Shown in pieces: positions 45,947 through 56,016 of a stretch of DNA of 64,000 nucleotides. A program made the translations under genes and the position numbers. How positions within the stretch are numbered: the stretch's first letter is position 1; the number at the start of each line of letters is the position of its first letter. Below the pieces are notes generated by a model, which was given only the letters and a program-made list of their open reading frames with translations, was not told the DNA's origin and did not search any database. Origin of the DNA: Ehrlichia sp028752135 (GTDB lineage Bacteria; Pseudomonadota; Alphaproteobacteria; Rickettsiales; Anaplasmataceae); contig CP082782.1 of assembly GCA_028752135.1 (NCBI GenBank), positions 682,001-746,000 on the forward strand, given 5' to 3'.

Positions 45947-47464
45947 ATGGCTTTTATAGAAATTTTGCCTTATTATTTAAAATTTAATGATATTTCATTA
46001 ATTTTAAAGATTACTTTTTATTTAATTATATTAATAATAAGTATTTATATAGTTGCTTTGTGTATAGGTCTTATTAGTAAATTAATTATTTCTGCACAAT
46101 CTCAAAAAGGGAAATGTGAATCAAAAAAACTAACTGTATTTTTTCCTTGTGTTCTTAGTGAGCTAGATAAGATAGATCCAGAGTACCATATTTTTGAATT
46201 GAAGCGCAATCGAATTCAGATCACTGATCAACAGGGAGAAGGTTTTATACACTGTGTCAGACAAAAAGGTAAATTATTTTCACGAAGTTTTAAATTACAG
46301 CTGAAAAATGATTGCTACGAAGTATTCATAGATAAAGAAAACAGTAATTTTGTTAAGGGAGGTTTTTATATATCATCTAAAGTAGATCCTACAGTGTTAG
46401 ATCAGTTAATAGCAGAGGATTGTTTATCAGGTTCTGTTCCAGAAGTGGAAAACGGAATTCTATATTTACACTATACCTATCTTGCAGTAGTAAAAGACAC
46501 AGAGAGTCTCAAAGCTGTTTTAGAATCAAGAAATGAAGTTGTTACTGAATATAGTAGTTTGTATTTTGCTAAAAATATTTCTGTAACTGTATATGAATCA
46601 TTAATAGCGTCGATTTTTTGTTCATGTCCAGGTGATATGAAGTCTATATGTCCAGGTGATAATAAATATCTAACGAATCAGGAAGGAAATTTTTGGATTA
46701 ATACACCTAATGGTCAAGCTGCTGTATCTTTGTTAAGTATATTGCCTCCCACAGAAGTGTTAGGTAGAAAGAAAGTGCGTGAAAATAAGCATGGTAATTT
46801 AAATAAACAAATAAACTGTGTACTAAATTACATTAAGAACACTAAAGGCAATGCAACAGATAATGCTGATTTTGATTATGTATTAAATTTTTTGAAGGAA
46901 CAAATATGGGTAAATAATCGGGGAGTGCCTTTTTATAATGTTATAGGTGAAAATTATCCTTTAATAGAAGATAGTAATTTGAGAGTAAAGGATTTATTAC
47001 GTAAAGACCTTCCACAAAATTTCCTTAGATATATTTTTGCTATTGCTTCCTATCAGGATTGTGAAGATGTTATTGAAACGAATGAATTGATTAGAAATTT
47101 AATGGTTAAATTTGGTTTTGAATATGTTATTGATAAAGTACATACTATATTAAAAGATTGTTTAGATAAAGTAATAGATATTAAATCATTTTGTGGAAAT
47201 GTAAGTGGTGATGTACTGACAGCATTGTCCATAGATAATGATAAGGAGTATACTGGTAAGGAACTGGTAAAGCATGCAAGAGAATATTTAGTAAAGAGGT
47301 ATGCACATCAAATTTCAATAATTATGGAAAGAAATGTACCTATAAGAGTAGGACCTATAGAGAGTATGATAATTGTATATCCAGTAGAAAAGAGTCAAAT
47401 GTTGAATAATCTGTTACTCGATCAAGTTGTTGCTCATGGTATTCCACTAGGCAATAATTGCTGA
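45947..47464 (+). CDS. Family B membrane protein, first helix possibly truncated
   Basis: 505 residues from ATG 45947 (MAFIEILPYY). Compared with paralogues it begins at the end of the first membrane helix (PYYLKFNDISLILK); one clear membrane segment follows (about 20-45). The upstream in-frame codons to 45902 are open and hydrophobic, so the first helix may have lost its ATG or use a rare start. The body has LTVFFPCVLSEL near 62, NFWINTPNGQAAVSLL near 245, LRYIFAIASYQD near 360 and GKELVKHAREYLVKRY near 430. Function unknown. Confidence 0.85.
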   Translation: MAFIEILPYYLKFNDISLILKITFYLIILIISIYIVALCIGLISKLIISAQSQKGKCESKKLTVFFPCVLSELDKIDPEYHIFELKRNRIQITDQQGEGFIHCVRQKGKLFSRSFKLQLKNDCYEVFIDKENSNFVKGGFYISSKVDPTVLDQLIAEDCLSGSVPEVENGILYLHYTYLAVVKDTESLKAVLESRNEVVTEYSSLYFAKNISVTVYESLIASIFCSCPGDMKSICPGDNKYLTNQEGNFWINTPNGQAAVSLLSILPPTEVLGRKKVRENKHGNLNKQINCVLNYIKNTKGNATDNADFDYVLNFLKEQIWVNNRGVPFYNVIGENYPLIEDSNLRVKDLLRKDLPQNFLRYIFAIASYQDCEDVIETNELIRNLMVKFGFEYVIDKVHTILKDCLDKVIDIKSFCGNVSGDVLTALSIDNDKEYTGKELVKHAREYLVKRYAHQISIIMERNVPIRVGPIESMIIVYPVEKSQMLNNLLLDQVVAHGIPLGNNC

Positions 47465-47569
47465 TTTTCGTTTTTTCCTAATATTTATTTTAATACATGT
47501 AAGCCATGTAATAGTTTTAGTGGTTATTTTTATATTTAAATTAATAAATTTATCCTTGAAGATAATGTT

Positions 47570-49156
47570 ATGAATATGTTTCGACTTAGTTTGTTATTTA
47601 TATTTGCTGTTCTTTTTGTAACTACTATAGTATTGTTTTTTCAATTTCAAAATAGTAAGTTAAGTATAAAAAATATTGTTTTTAGTATTGTGTTACCAAT
47701 ATTAATTATTTGTAAAATTGCTGTTGTTGTATTTTTGATTTTAGGTAGTAAAAAGGATGTTACTGCATCTAAAAAAAATAGCCTTATTATTAATAGGACA
47801 GATCAAGGTGTTTTTATATTATCTCAGAATCAATCTTCTGTTGAAGAAGGTAAAGAATATGTAATGTTTACGTTTTTTAGTTCTTCTGAGGGATTGAGTA
47901 GGATAGGTTCCATGGATAATATAGTTAAATTGGAATTCGATAATTGTTTGTTGGTGCTTTCAAAAGCAGTGAAACTGCAATTAGATACTAATTATAAATG
48001 TCAAATATTAGTTGATGGAAAAAGTATTGTTAATATAAGTAATCCGCATTTATGTATATGGATAAACGATAAATCAAGAGTAGAAAAAGTAATCGACGAA
48101 ATAGTAAATAAGTATTTAGCATTATGTATTAAATCTTCAGAGGTTAAAAATGGTATTTTATCATTAAGTTGTGAGGGTTGTGAGATAGTAACAGATAGAG
48201 AAAGTCTCAAGTTGTTTTTGTTGGAACCATACGGAAATAGTAGTGATAGTAAATATAAAATCTTGTTAAAAAAATTGTGTGATGATTATACGGGTGATCC
48301 AAAATTTATGTGTCAAAATGTGGGTGAAGGTAATAGATTGACACCTGAGCAAAAAGAAGGTTTTTGGGTTAATACACTTTATGGTAAATTGGCTATATAT
48401 TTATTAAGTATGTTTAATCCTTATGAATTGTTGGATAAAAAAGAGTTGTGTCAAAGTGAACAAAGTAATTTTTATAAGCAGATAGAGTATTTACTAAATT
48501 ATATTCAGGAAAATGATATAACTTCAAATGAGTCGAATTTTGATAGTCTATTAAGTTTTATTAAAGAGTATTTTTGGAACTATCAGGTTATGGGTGAAAA
48601 TTGTAGCTTAAGTAATGATAAAGGAAAATTAAGTGATATAATGCTTAAAGATTTGGCAAGAGTAGATGATTTGTGTAAATATATTTTTGCTATTGCATGT
48701 TATAATGATAATAATCCTAATTATACAAAAACGAATAAATTTATAAGAGATTTATTAATTTCTACAGGACATGAAGATTTACTAAGGAAAGTAACTTATA
48801 TAATAACATGTAAAGATTTTGGGAAATATAATTCACTTTACTCTGAAAAGCGGAAGCAAGATGTTAGCTTTTTCTATGAAGATATTAAGATTAATGATGT
48901 CTTAAAAGAATTATCAATAGATAGTGATAAGGAATTTAGTAGTGAAGAGTTAGTGAGACATGCAAGAACATATATAGTGAAGAAGTATGCATCTCAGATA
49001 GTATTGTCTTTAAGTGAAAAGCAAGCTTTTTCTTTAGAAGTAGGAGCTACAGAGGGAATTGTCTTAATGTCTAAAGAAAATGGAATAGCAAATATTGTTG
49101 AAATAGATAGTGTTATTAATTCTTTTGCTACAGCAATAGCAGGTTGTAGTACTTAG
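47570..49156 (+). CDS. Family B membrane-hairpin protein
   Basis: 528 residues beginning MNMFRLSLLF. Membrane segments at about 5-25 and 37-57, loop FQFQNSKLSIKN. Body motifs: EYVMFTFFSSSEGL near 95, GFWVNTLYGKLAIYLL near 263, CKYIFAIACYND near 370, SEELVRHARTYIVKKY near 458 and VGATEGIVLM near 495. Only 105 bp separate it from the previous gene, so co-transcription is possible. Confidence 0.87.
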   Translation: MNMFRLSLLFIFAVLFVTTIVLFFQFQNSKLSIKNIVFSIVLPILIICKIAVVVFLILGSKKDVTASKKNSLIINRTDQGVFILSQNQSSVEEGKEYVMFTFFSSSEGLSRIGSMDNIVKLEFDNCLLVLSKAVKLQLDTNYKCQILVDGKSIVNISNPHLCIWINDKSRVEKVIDEIVNKYLALCIKSSEVKNGILSLSCEGCEIVTDRESLKLFLLEPYGNSSDSKYKILLKKLCDDYTGDPKFMCQNVGEGNRLTPEQKEGFWVNTLYGKLAIYLLSMFNPYELLDKKELCQSEQSNFYKQIEYLLNYIQENDITSNESNFDSLLSFIKEYFWNYQVMGENCSLSNDKGKLSDIMLKDLARVDDLCKYIFAIACYNDNNPNYTKTNKFIRDLLISTGHEDLLRKVTYIITCKDFGKYNSLYSEKRKQDVSFFYEDIKINDVLKELSIDSDKEFSSEELVRHARTYIVKKYASQIVLSLSEKQAFSLEVGATEGIVLMSKENGIANIVEIDSVINSFATAIAGCST

Positions 49157-49310
49157 GTTTTGTAAAATAAATAGTAAATTTTGTCATTGATTAATAGGAC
49201 TAGAATAGATTATAAAAAAATATGAAGAGAGTTATATTATCAAATGTATGAAATAAATAAAAATTGTCTGATTTAGTAGAATTTTATTATTCTTTGATAA
49301 GAAAATAGTT

Positions 49311-49328
49311 ATAATCATTAATGATTAT
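49311..49328 (+). promoter_or_regulatory. 18-bp perfect palindrome just before a family B gene
   Basis: ATAATCATTAATGATTAT is a perfect inverted repeat with outer arms ATAGT and ACTAT (49305-49309/49333-49337). It ends 23 bp before ATG 49352. It could be an operator, an mRNA hairpin near the ribosome-binding site, or chance in AT-rich DNA. Confidence 0.45.
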
Positions 49329-49351
49329 TAATACTATTTTGAGGTAAGTAG

Positions 49352-50920
49352 ATGAAGAGAAGTACAAATTGGTTTTTGTTAATTTTAATTAATATACTTT
49401 TAGTAGTAGCAATAGCATATTTAGTTTGTTTTAGATATGATAAGTTATCAAGTTTAAAAAATGTGCTTTTTTATATAGGAATATTTATATTAGCTATTTG
49501 TGATGCTATTGTTACACGTTTATTAAAAGCAGAGAAATATTTCGTATTTATACCGCTTTCTGATGAAGAGTTGAGTAAAGTGGGTATGAATAGTGGCGAT
49601 ATTTTAACCAATTTAGAATATAAGTGTAATTCTGAAGAGACTTATCTGTATATAGCTCTAAATAATTCATATTTACAAGCAAAAAAATTAAGCCTTGATA
49701 GTGATCATAAGTGCGAAATATTGAGTAAAAGTGATTTTTCTGATTTTAGTAAGAATAATAAGGGTTTGTGCATATTGATACAGGATAAATCGAATGTTGA
49801 AGCATTAAAAAAAGCATGTAAATTGAAAGTAAGTTCTTTAAAAGTAAAAGATGGAAGTTTATCATTAACTTATCAAGCTACTACAACAGTAAAAAGTAGA
49901 CAGGATTTGAAGTTGTGGTTATCAGGTTCTACAGTTAATGATAGTTCAGGCTGTTGTAATGTATATAAAGAATTATTACAATTTATGTTTACTACTTTAG
50001 AAGATACACAACCTATATGTCCAGAGGTAGATAGGGATGGTAAGCCTATAAATAAACAAGGGATAGAATACTGGATTGATTCATGTTACGGTAACATAAC
50101 TCTCTTGCTTTTAAAAATGTTTAATTTTAAAGAAATGTTAAATCGAGAGGAATTATTATCTTTAGAAGAAGATTTTCGTGAAAAAGTTGAGTGTATATTA
50201 AATTATATTAACCAGAGTAAGTTAACTGAAACTGAAGGTAATTTTTATCAAATGTTACGAATTTTGTGTATATTTTCACATGATTTATATTACGGATCAA
50301 ATTGTACATATCAATTTTTAGATTATGAAGTTCTTGAGGAAGCAAATTATCCCATGTTCAAGGAAAAAATCTGTAAAGACTTAGATATAGAATTAAATAA
50401 ATACATTCTTGCTATTGCATGTTATCAAGGTCATGAGATGAATGAAAAAAATGAAGTAACAGGAGATTGCCCTGTAAGAACAAATAGTCAAATTAAAAAA
50501 TTATTAGATGCACAGCATAAAGATACTGTAGAAACAGTACATAAAATCTTAAATACTTATTCTGATAAGAAAATCATAAGGGGTTCAGAGGATTGTAAGC
50601 GCTTAAAGGTATTCGATATATTGCGAGAACAAGAAGAAATAGAAACAATGAAGGATGCATACTCTGTAGAAGAGTTGGTTACTATTGCAAGAGAATTAGT
50701 AAGTAACAAGTATTGTTCTATTATTCTAAGTTCATATTTTCCTCATGAATATATTACTAAACAAGTAGATGATATGGGTTTTGCTTTTAATAAGTCCATT
50801 ACTGAGAAAGTAGAATGTAAAAATATTACTTTGGTAGATGGAAGTATTCCTGACACTACTGTTGATCATGTTGGTGATATTATTTTATCTGATATATGCT
50901 CTAGAATTAAAGAAGTGTAA
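49352..50920 (+). CDS. Family B membrane-hairpin protein
   Basis: 522 residues; GAGG (49341-49344) is suitably placed before ATG 49352. Membrane segments at about 7-26 and 34-54 with loop FRYDKLSSLKN. The body starts immediately: FVFIPLSDEELSKVG near 66, EYWIDSCYGNITLLLL near 240, NKYILAIACYQG near 350, VEELVTIARELVSNKY near 440. Tail diverged (…VDHVGDIILSDIC…). Confidence 0.87.
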   Translation: MKRSTNWFLLILINILLVVAIAYLVCFRYDKLSSLKNVLFYIGIFILAICDAIVTRLLKAEKYFVFIPLSDEELSKVGMNSGDILTNLEYKCNSEETYLYIALNNSYLQAKKLSLDSDHKCEILSKSDFSDFSKNNKGLCILIQDKSNVEALKKACKLKVSSLKVKDGSLSLTYQATTTVKSRQDLKLWLSGSTVNDSSGCCNVYKELLQFMFTTLEDTQPICPEVDRDGKPINKQGIEYWIDSCYGNITLLLLKMFNFKEMLNREELLSLEEDFREKVECILNYINQSKLTETEGNFYQMLRILCIFSHDLYYGSNCTYQFLDYEVLEEANYPMFKEKICKDLDIELNKYILAIACYQGHEMNEKNEVTGDCPVRTNSQIKKLLDAQHKDTVETVHKILNTYSDKKIIRGSEDCKRLKVFDILREQEEIETMKDAYSVEELVTIARELVSNKYCSIILSSYFPHEYITKQVDDMGFAFNKSITEKVECKNITLVDGSIPDTTVDHVGDIILSDICSRIKEV

Positions 50921-51249
50921 CACAAAATATGTAAGCTTATAAGTTGTTGTTTATACTCTGAAGTATATTTTTTATATACTAATCCTGCTGATTGATGTTA
51001 ATAAAAAATTATATAATGTATTAATAGTAAATATATTTAATTTTTAGCTTTCTTTATTAAGATAATTTTATATACTAATGTTATTTTAGTAAGTAGGATA
51101 ATTTTTTAAGTATCAGAGTATTGTTAAATATTAGCGCTAATTTATAGGTAATAATCTTTATCACCTATTAGATAAGATTTTAATAGATATTAAAGTTAAA
51201 TTTACTTAAATAGTATAAAACTTAATATTATTAGTTCTCAAAAAAATTT
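50921..51249 (+). other. Intergenic region, no gene
   Basis: AT-rich. A 6-bp inverted repeat (ATAGGT…ACCTAT near 51146-51170) and TATAAAACTTAATATT near 51215-51230, a string also found upstream of the gene at 62426, which may be its -10 region. Confidence 0.35.
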
Positions 51250-53046
51250 ATGAATCAACATTTCTCTTATTTTGTACTATTTATTGTTACTCTTCTGTTG
51301 ATAGCAATGATAGCAATACTCATTTGTTTGGAAGATAATGAATTAGGTACAAAAAGTATAATAATGGGTATGATCTTATTAGTAACTCTTTGTGAAGTTG
51401 CTAGTATATGTTGGGTTGTTTATAATTCATATTGTGTGGAATTTAAGGATGATAGTAACATCAGTGTTGATCCTCAGGAGTATCAAGATATTCAAGATGA
51501 CCAAAATAGCGAAGAAGTAGGGGTGAAGGAAAAAAGTCAGACTAGTTCTTCTATAAGAGCTTCTGTAATGCGTCATAGTGATTCAGGTATTGATACTGAT
51601 GAAGACATTCAAACTGCTTCTGTTATATCTCAAGATAGTCAGGTTGTTGAAAGTCAAGATATTGTGCCTATGATTACTTACTCTCAACTAATGAGTGATT
51701 ATAAAGCAGGTGCAGAGTATGTTATATTTATACCATTCACGGATGAAGAATTAACTAAGATAGATGTTACTAATAATATTGTGAGTTTAAGATATAAGCG
51801 TAATGTTCCATATATATATATCACACAAAGTTATAAATCACATTTTTCAAAAACGGTAAGACTTAAACTAAGTGATGATCGATGTAAAATATTGGAAAGT
51901 AGAGAGGAACTTAATGAAATAGATGCACCAGGTTTGAGTATATGGATAAAAGATGGTTCAAAAGTCGAAAGAGTGATGAAGAGGTCTGTTATACATTTTG
52001 TTATATGTCCAGAGATCGTAAATGGAGTTGTGTCATTTAATTATTATGGTAATAGATTAGTAAAGGATAGGAAAAGTCTAAGATTATTTTTGTTAGATAC
52101 TGCTATACCATTTGCTACTAATAAATATGAACTATTATTAAAACGACTTCTTACTAATTATCCAGATGATAGAAATCTTGTGTATCCAGAGGATGAAGAT
52201 AAAGCTAAAAGTCACAAAGGAAAATTTTGGATTGATACATATAAAGGTAAACTAACTGTAAATTTGTTAGGTATGTTTGGCATATATAAAATGTTATCTA
52301 AAAATCAATTGTGTGGTAGTTTTTATGATAAAATAAAATATCTATTAGATTATATTAAAAAAAATATTACTGTAGATGATAATGCTGAGATAGGTATATT
52401 AAAATTTATAAGCTGTAACTGGTATGTTAATCGTTATTCTGGTTTTAATTACCATCATGCACTGCGTGTAGATGCTCGTCTTACGGTTGGAGATTTAATC
52501 TATGAGGATTTTGAAAAAGACGAAATATATAAGTATATTTTTTCTATAGCTTCCTATCCGTATATTAGAGGTAATTGTGTGGAAATAGATTCTGTTCCTA
52601 ATGCAAGTTATTATAATTGTGAATGTATTGAAAGCCATAATTATATAGTAGAATTATTAACATCGCATGGATTTGCAGAATCCATGTATGAGTTGATTGC
52701 TATACTGAGTAATTGTTATGATAGAAAGATTAAGTGTGGTTCAAGTGAATATGAAATACTAAAAGTTCATGTTTTGTTAGAAAGCATGCTCAAAGAAAAG
52801 ATAATACATAGGAAAGATGTTAAAAAGGAATATACTGGTAAAGAGTTAATAGATATTGCAAGAGCGATGATAGAAACTAAGTATATGACGAAAGTTGGAA
52901 TATTTCACGATACTCCTAGGGAGTTTACTGTACAAGTAGGACGTGCAACAAGTATTGTTTTAGTAAGTGTACATTCTCTTCAACTAAGTAGACATGGTAT
53001 AGCAGTAGGTAATGTTACCACCAGAGGTCGGTGTAATTCTATTTAA
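51250..53046 (+). CDS. Family B membrane-hairpin protein with long acidic Ser-rich linker
   Basis: 598 residues beginning MNQHFSYFVLF. Membrane segments at about 7-27 and 37-60. Unlike most paralogues, about 90 residues (65-155) of acidic, Ser/Gln-rich sequence (SQTSSSIRAS, HSDSGIDTDED, SQDSQVVESQD) separate hairpin and body. The body is standard: VIFIPFTDEELTKI near 157, FWIDTYKGKLTVNLL near 326, IYKYIFSIASYPY near 425, GKELIDIARAMIETKY near 533. It is the longest family B member. Confidence 0.87.
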   Translation: MNQHFSYFVLFIVTLLLIAMIAILICLEDNELGTKSIIMGMILLVTLCEVASICWVVYNSYCVEFKDDSNISVDPQEYQDIQDDQNSEEVGVKEKSQTSSSIRASVMRHSDSGIDTDEDIQTASVISQDSQVVESQDIVPMITYSQLMSDYKAGAEYVIFIPFTDEELTKIDVTNNIVSLRYKRNVPYIYITQSYKSHFSKTVRLKLSDDRCKILESREELNEIDAPGLSIWIKDGSKVERVMKRSVIHFVICPEIVNGVVSFNYYGNRLVKDRKSLRLFLLDTAIPFATNKYELLLKRLLTNYPDDRNLVYPEDEDKAKSHKGKFWIDTYKGKLTVNLLGMFGIYKMLSKNQLCGSFYDKIKYLLDYIKKNITVDDNAEIGILKFISCNWYVNRYSGFNYHHALRVDARLTVGDLIYEDFEKDEIYKYIFSIASYPYIRGNCVEIDSVPNASYYNCECIESHNYIVELLTSHGFAESMYELIAILSNCYDRKIKCGSSEYEILKVHVLLESMLKEKIIHRKDVKKEYTGKELIDIARAMIETKYMTKVGIFHDTPREFTVQVGRATSIVLVSVHSLQLSRHGIAVGNVTTRGRCNSI

Positions 53047-53169
53047 TATTAATACGTAATTTGAATATAAATATATACTAGGATCTTTTATTATTAATAG
53101 TAGTAAATTTACTATAAGTATTGCATTAATCATAATATGTAAAAGCAATTTATATTTACTTTTACTCAT
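53044..53169 (-). pseudogene. Inverted relic of a family B N-terminus
   Basis: On the minus strand, from ATG at 53169, the frame reads MSKSKYKLLLHIMINAIL then VNLLLLIIKDP and VLILN. This matches, position by position, MNKSRYELSLYIAINTML… of the gene at 53767, and the DNA is also similar. The match stops at the end of the + strand gene (stop 53044-53046). It is the only family member seen on this strand, so a hairpin-coding fragment has been inverted and lost its body. Confidence 0.7.
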
Positions 53170-53766
53170 TAGTTTCTGTTAAAATAAATCTGAACTGTTA
53201 ATAAATTTATTTATTGATCATATAAGTCACGTATAATTCATACTTAAGCATTAATGCTAAAGTAAGCTTTACTCTAGGAAAGTGTAAAAAGTATTATACT
53301 AAAATATATATTTTAGATAGTTTTTAACATTTATTTATTGGTGAATATCTATATTGTTTATTAAGTACAGTTATTACAGCATATGTATCTAGCACTAGTT
53401 GTTTTCAGATTGTTAATATATGTTTGTAGGATGTAGTTATTTGTTTAATTTATATTATAAAAAATAGAATAGATATTCATTATAGTATTAAATTTCATAA
53501 CAAAAAGGTAGTTTATTTTAAGAAAATTATCCCAATTATAAAAAAGATGTTTTCTATTATTGCCTAATATACCTTCTTTATACACTTTATAGTCTTAATT
53601 TTTATTGTGTTAGAATGTGATGTATATGTCCCTTTAGAAAATACTGATTGTAATATATATAATATTTATTAAATTTATCAAGTGTTAAAGTATTAACATA
53701 TTTTATAATATGTTATAATCAATGACTAACTTTATTAATATTATCAGTTTATTATTAGAGGAATTT
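53170..53766 (+). other. Gap between divergent relic and family B gene
   Basis: 597 bp. An imperfect hairpin AAAAAAGATGTTTTCTATTA near 53538-53558 resembles those near 59706 and 61879. AGAGGA at about 53757-53762 is the ribosome-binding site of the next gene. Otherwise nothing. Confidence 0.4.
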
Positions 53767-55419
53767 ATGAATAAAAGTAGATATGAATTGTCTTTATATA
53801 TTGCGATTAATACAATGCTTGTAGTAATTGTATTGTATTGTTTTTTATTCAAAAACAGTAAGTTGATGATATATGATATATTTTTTATTCTGCTATTAAA
53901 TATGTTATCTTTTTGTATAACTGTCAGTATAACACATTTAGTTGCTTATAATTATAGTATGTGGATAATGTATGAAATGTTTCCTGGTGCGAAAAGATTT
54001 CATGATATAAGAGGTTATGGTATAAAAGGTCGTGATATTGTAGCTGCAGCATCTCTTGCAATAAAGGAAAAATCTATGTTAGATCCTAATCAAGGATGTG
54101 TTATATTTATTCCACTTGTTGCAGAGGGATTGAACTCTATGTTAATTGATAGTATTGAGTTAAAATATGGAGAAAATCCAGGTGAAAGTTCTGTTGTTCT
54201 AACGGAAAATAGAGGGCTTCTACCTTCGAAAGTAATGGAGTTTGGATTAAGTGCTAATGATAAGTTTGTAACATCATTTGATATATCTATACTTGATAGA
54301 ATCAATAGTCCTGGTTTATATGTGTTGGTAAGGAATGGATCAGGACTTAAAATATGTTCAGATCTTAATATGAAAAGTTTGAAGATAAGTAGTAGAGTTA
54401 TGCTGTTAACTTATGAAGGTTATAAGAAAGTAGAAAATACAAAAGATCTAAAGTGTTTATTGTTAGATTATTTACCAGAGTATGATTATATGAGTATAGG
54501 TGAAGCATTAATAAGAAAGCTTTTGATAAATTGTCCAGGTGATGAACCTGGCATGAAATTGTGGATTAGTCAACCTCGTGGTCAGATTGCTATAAAAGTG
54601 CTACATATGTTAAATCCTGTTGAATTATTAAATGGACAACGGTTCCGTGAAAATAGAAAAGATACCTTTAATAAACAATTTACGTATCTAGTAGATTATG
54701 TTAAAAGAAAAAGGTACATTACTATAAGTAAAAATGATATACATGAGATACTCAAGTTTGTAGCATATAATGTTTTTTTTCGTGAAAAAGTATTTGCTTC
54801 TAAAACTTATGAAGATCTTGATTACAATTTTTGTACCAATGTTAAGTTAGCATTACATGATATGATTCAAGAAGATGAAGAGTCTACAGTACCATATGAC
54901 TGGCTTTTTATTATTGCATCTTGTCAGCATTCTAGTGATGAGTGTGTTAAAATGAATAGTTATATTAAAGAATTAGTCATTAACCTTACAAAAATAGGAA
55001 AATATGGTCCATATGGGCTCATGCGTAAAGAAATAGGTAATGGAGATGATTATTTTATAACAAGAACACACAATAAGATATTATCTTACTGGGATATACC
55101 TATTGCATATAATGAACTATATAAGCTAGGAATTAATACTGCTGTAGTATTAAGAGAAATGTCCAATAGGGGTATGATCGAAGACTCTGAAGATAAAAAA
55201 TATACTGGTAGGGAGTTTGTCGAAATTGTAAGATCACTAATAACTCAGGAGTGCAAACATAGAATGACATTGTTTTGTCGAACTCCAAGCACTTGTACTA
55301 AGGAGGTGATATCTCGAGTAAGAATTGTTTCAGCACCTGGAAAAACTTCTGAAGTAAAAAGTGGTATAGAGAATGTTGTTAGTGATAATATAGCTAGTTC
55401 TCAAAATGTAGTATTATAA
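53767..55419 (+). CDS. Family B membrane-hairpin protein
   Basis: 550 residues. I use ATG 53767 (MNKSRYELSLY), which has AGAGGA just upstream and matches the paralogues' MNKS start; an in-frame ATG at 53722 would add 15 residues. Membrane segments at about 9-27 and 36-58, loop LFKNSKLMIYD. A 45-residue linker precedes CVIFIPLVAEGL near 111. The FWINT motif is LWISQPRGQIAIKVL near 262; IYKYIFAIASY is DWLFIIASCQHS near 378; GREFVEIVRSLITQE near 480. This is the most diverged intact member in those motifs. Confidence 0.85.
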   Translation: MNKSRYELSLYIAINTMLVVIVLYCFLFKNSKLMIYDIFFILLLNMLSFCITVSITHLVAYNYSMWIMYEMFPGAKRFHDIRGYGIKGRDIVAAASLAIKEKSMLDPNQGCVIFIPLVAEGLNSMLIDSIELKYGENPGESSVVLTENRGLLPSKVMEFGLSANDKFVTSFDISILDRINSPGLYVLVRNGSGLKICSDLNMKSLKISSRVMLLTYEGYKKVENTKDLKCLLLDYLPEYDYMSIGEALIRKLLINCPGDEPGMKLWISQPRGQIAIKVLHMLNPVELLNGQRFRENRKDTFNKQFTYLVDYVKRKRYITISKNDIHEILKFVAYNVFFREKVFASKTYEDLDYNFCTNVKLALHDMIQEDEESTVPYDWLFIIASCQHSSDECVKMNSYIKELVINLTKIGKYGPYGLMRKEIGNGDDYFITRTHNKILSYWDIPIAYNELYKLGINTAVVLREMSNRGMIEDSEDKKYTGREFVEIVRSLITQECKHRMTLFCRTPSTCTKEVISRVRIVSAPGKTSEVKSGIENVVSDNIASSQNVVL

Positions 55420-56016
55420 GTTTTTTTATGGTATATTGTTTAATGTATAAAAAGGCACTCCAAATCGATAAAAGTAATGTGAGGATAATAGCACTAATGC
55501 TTACAGTAAAGTAATTTCTGAGTTTATATTATATTGAAATTACATAGGTGTGATTATATAAATATTCTAAATTTTTCATTATAGAAATAGAATCCAAATA
55601 GTTTTTAATAGATGAAAAATGCTAATGCGGATATGTGATATGATATGGTAGTATTAATTTAGTAGAGATAAGAAAGATTTCTGAATTTCTTACTGTGGAA
55701 ATAGGATCTAGAAGAATTGATATTTAGTAACATGTAGTATTGATAATACTAAAAGGAAGTTGAAACTTTTTAATGAAATGTCTGGCAAATAGTAAAAGTA
55801 CTGTAATTTTTCCATTAGATGTTTGGTATAATATGAGTATTAAAAGTGTGAAAAGAACTATAGGTTCAAGTACTTATTTTTTAATTAAAGTAAAGAAGGT
55901 AAGTTTATAAATAATTATTAATAATAGTCAAAAATACAGATGATTAATGTATAAATTATTTTGATATATCATAATTTTCTTAATATAATATACTGATATT
56001 ATTAAAAGATTTATTT
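55420..56016 (+). other. Intergenic region, no gene
   Basis: 597 bp, AT-rich with scattered stops in all frames. Two imperfectly similar segments (GAAATAGAATCCAAATAG near 55586 and GAAATAGGATCTAGAAG near 55697) may be remains of a duplication. No promoter could be chosen with confidence. Confidence 0.35.
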
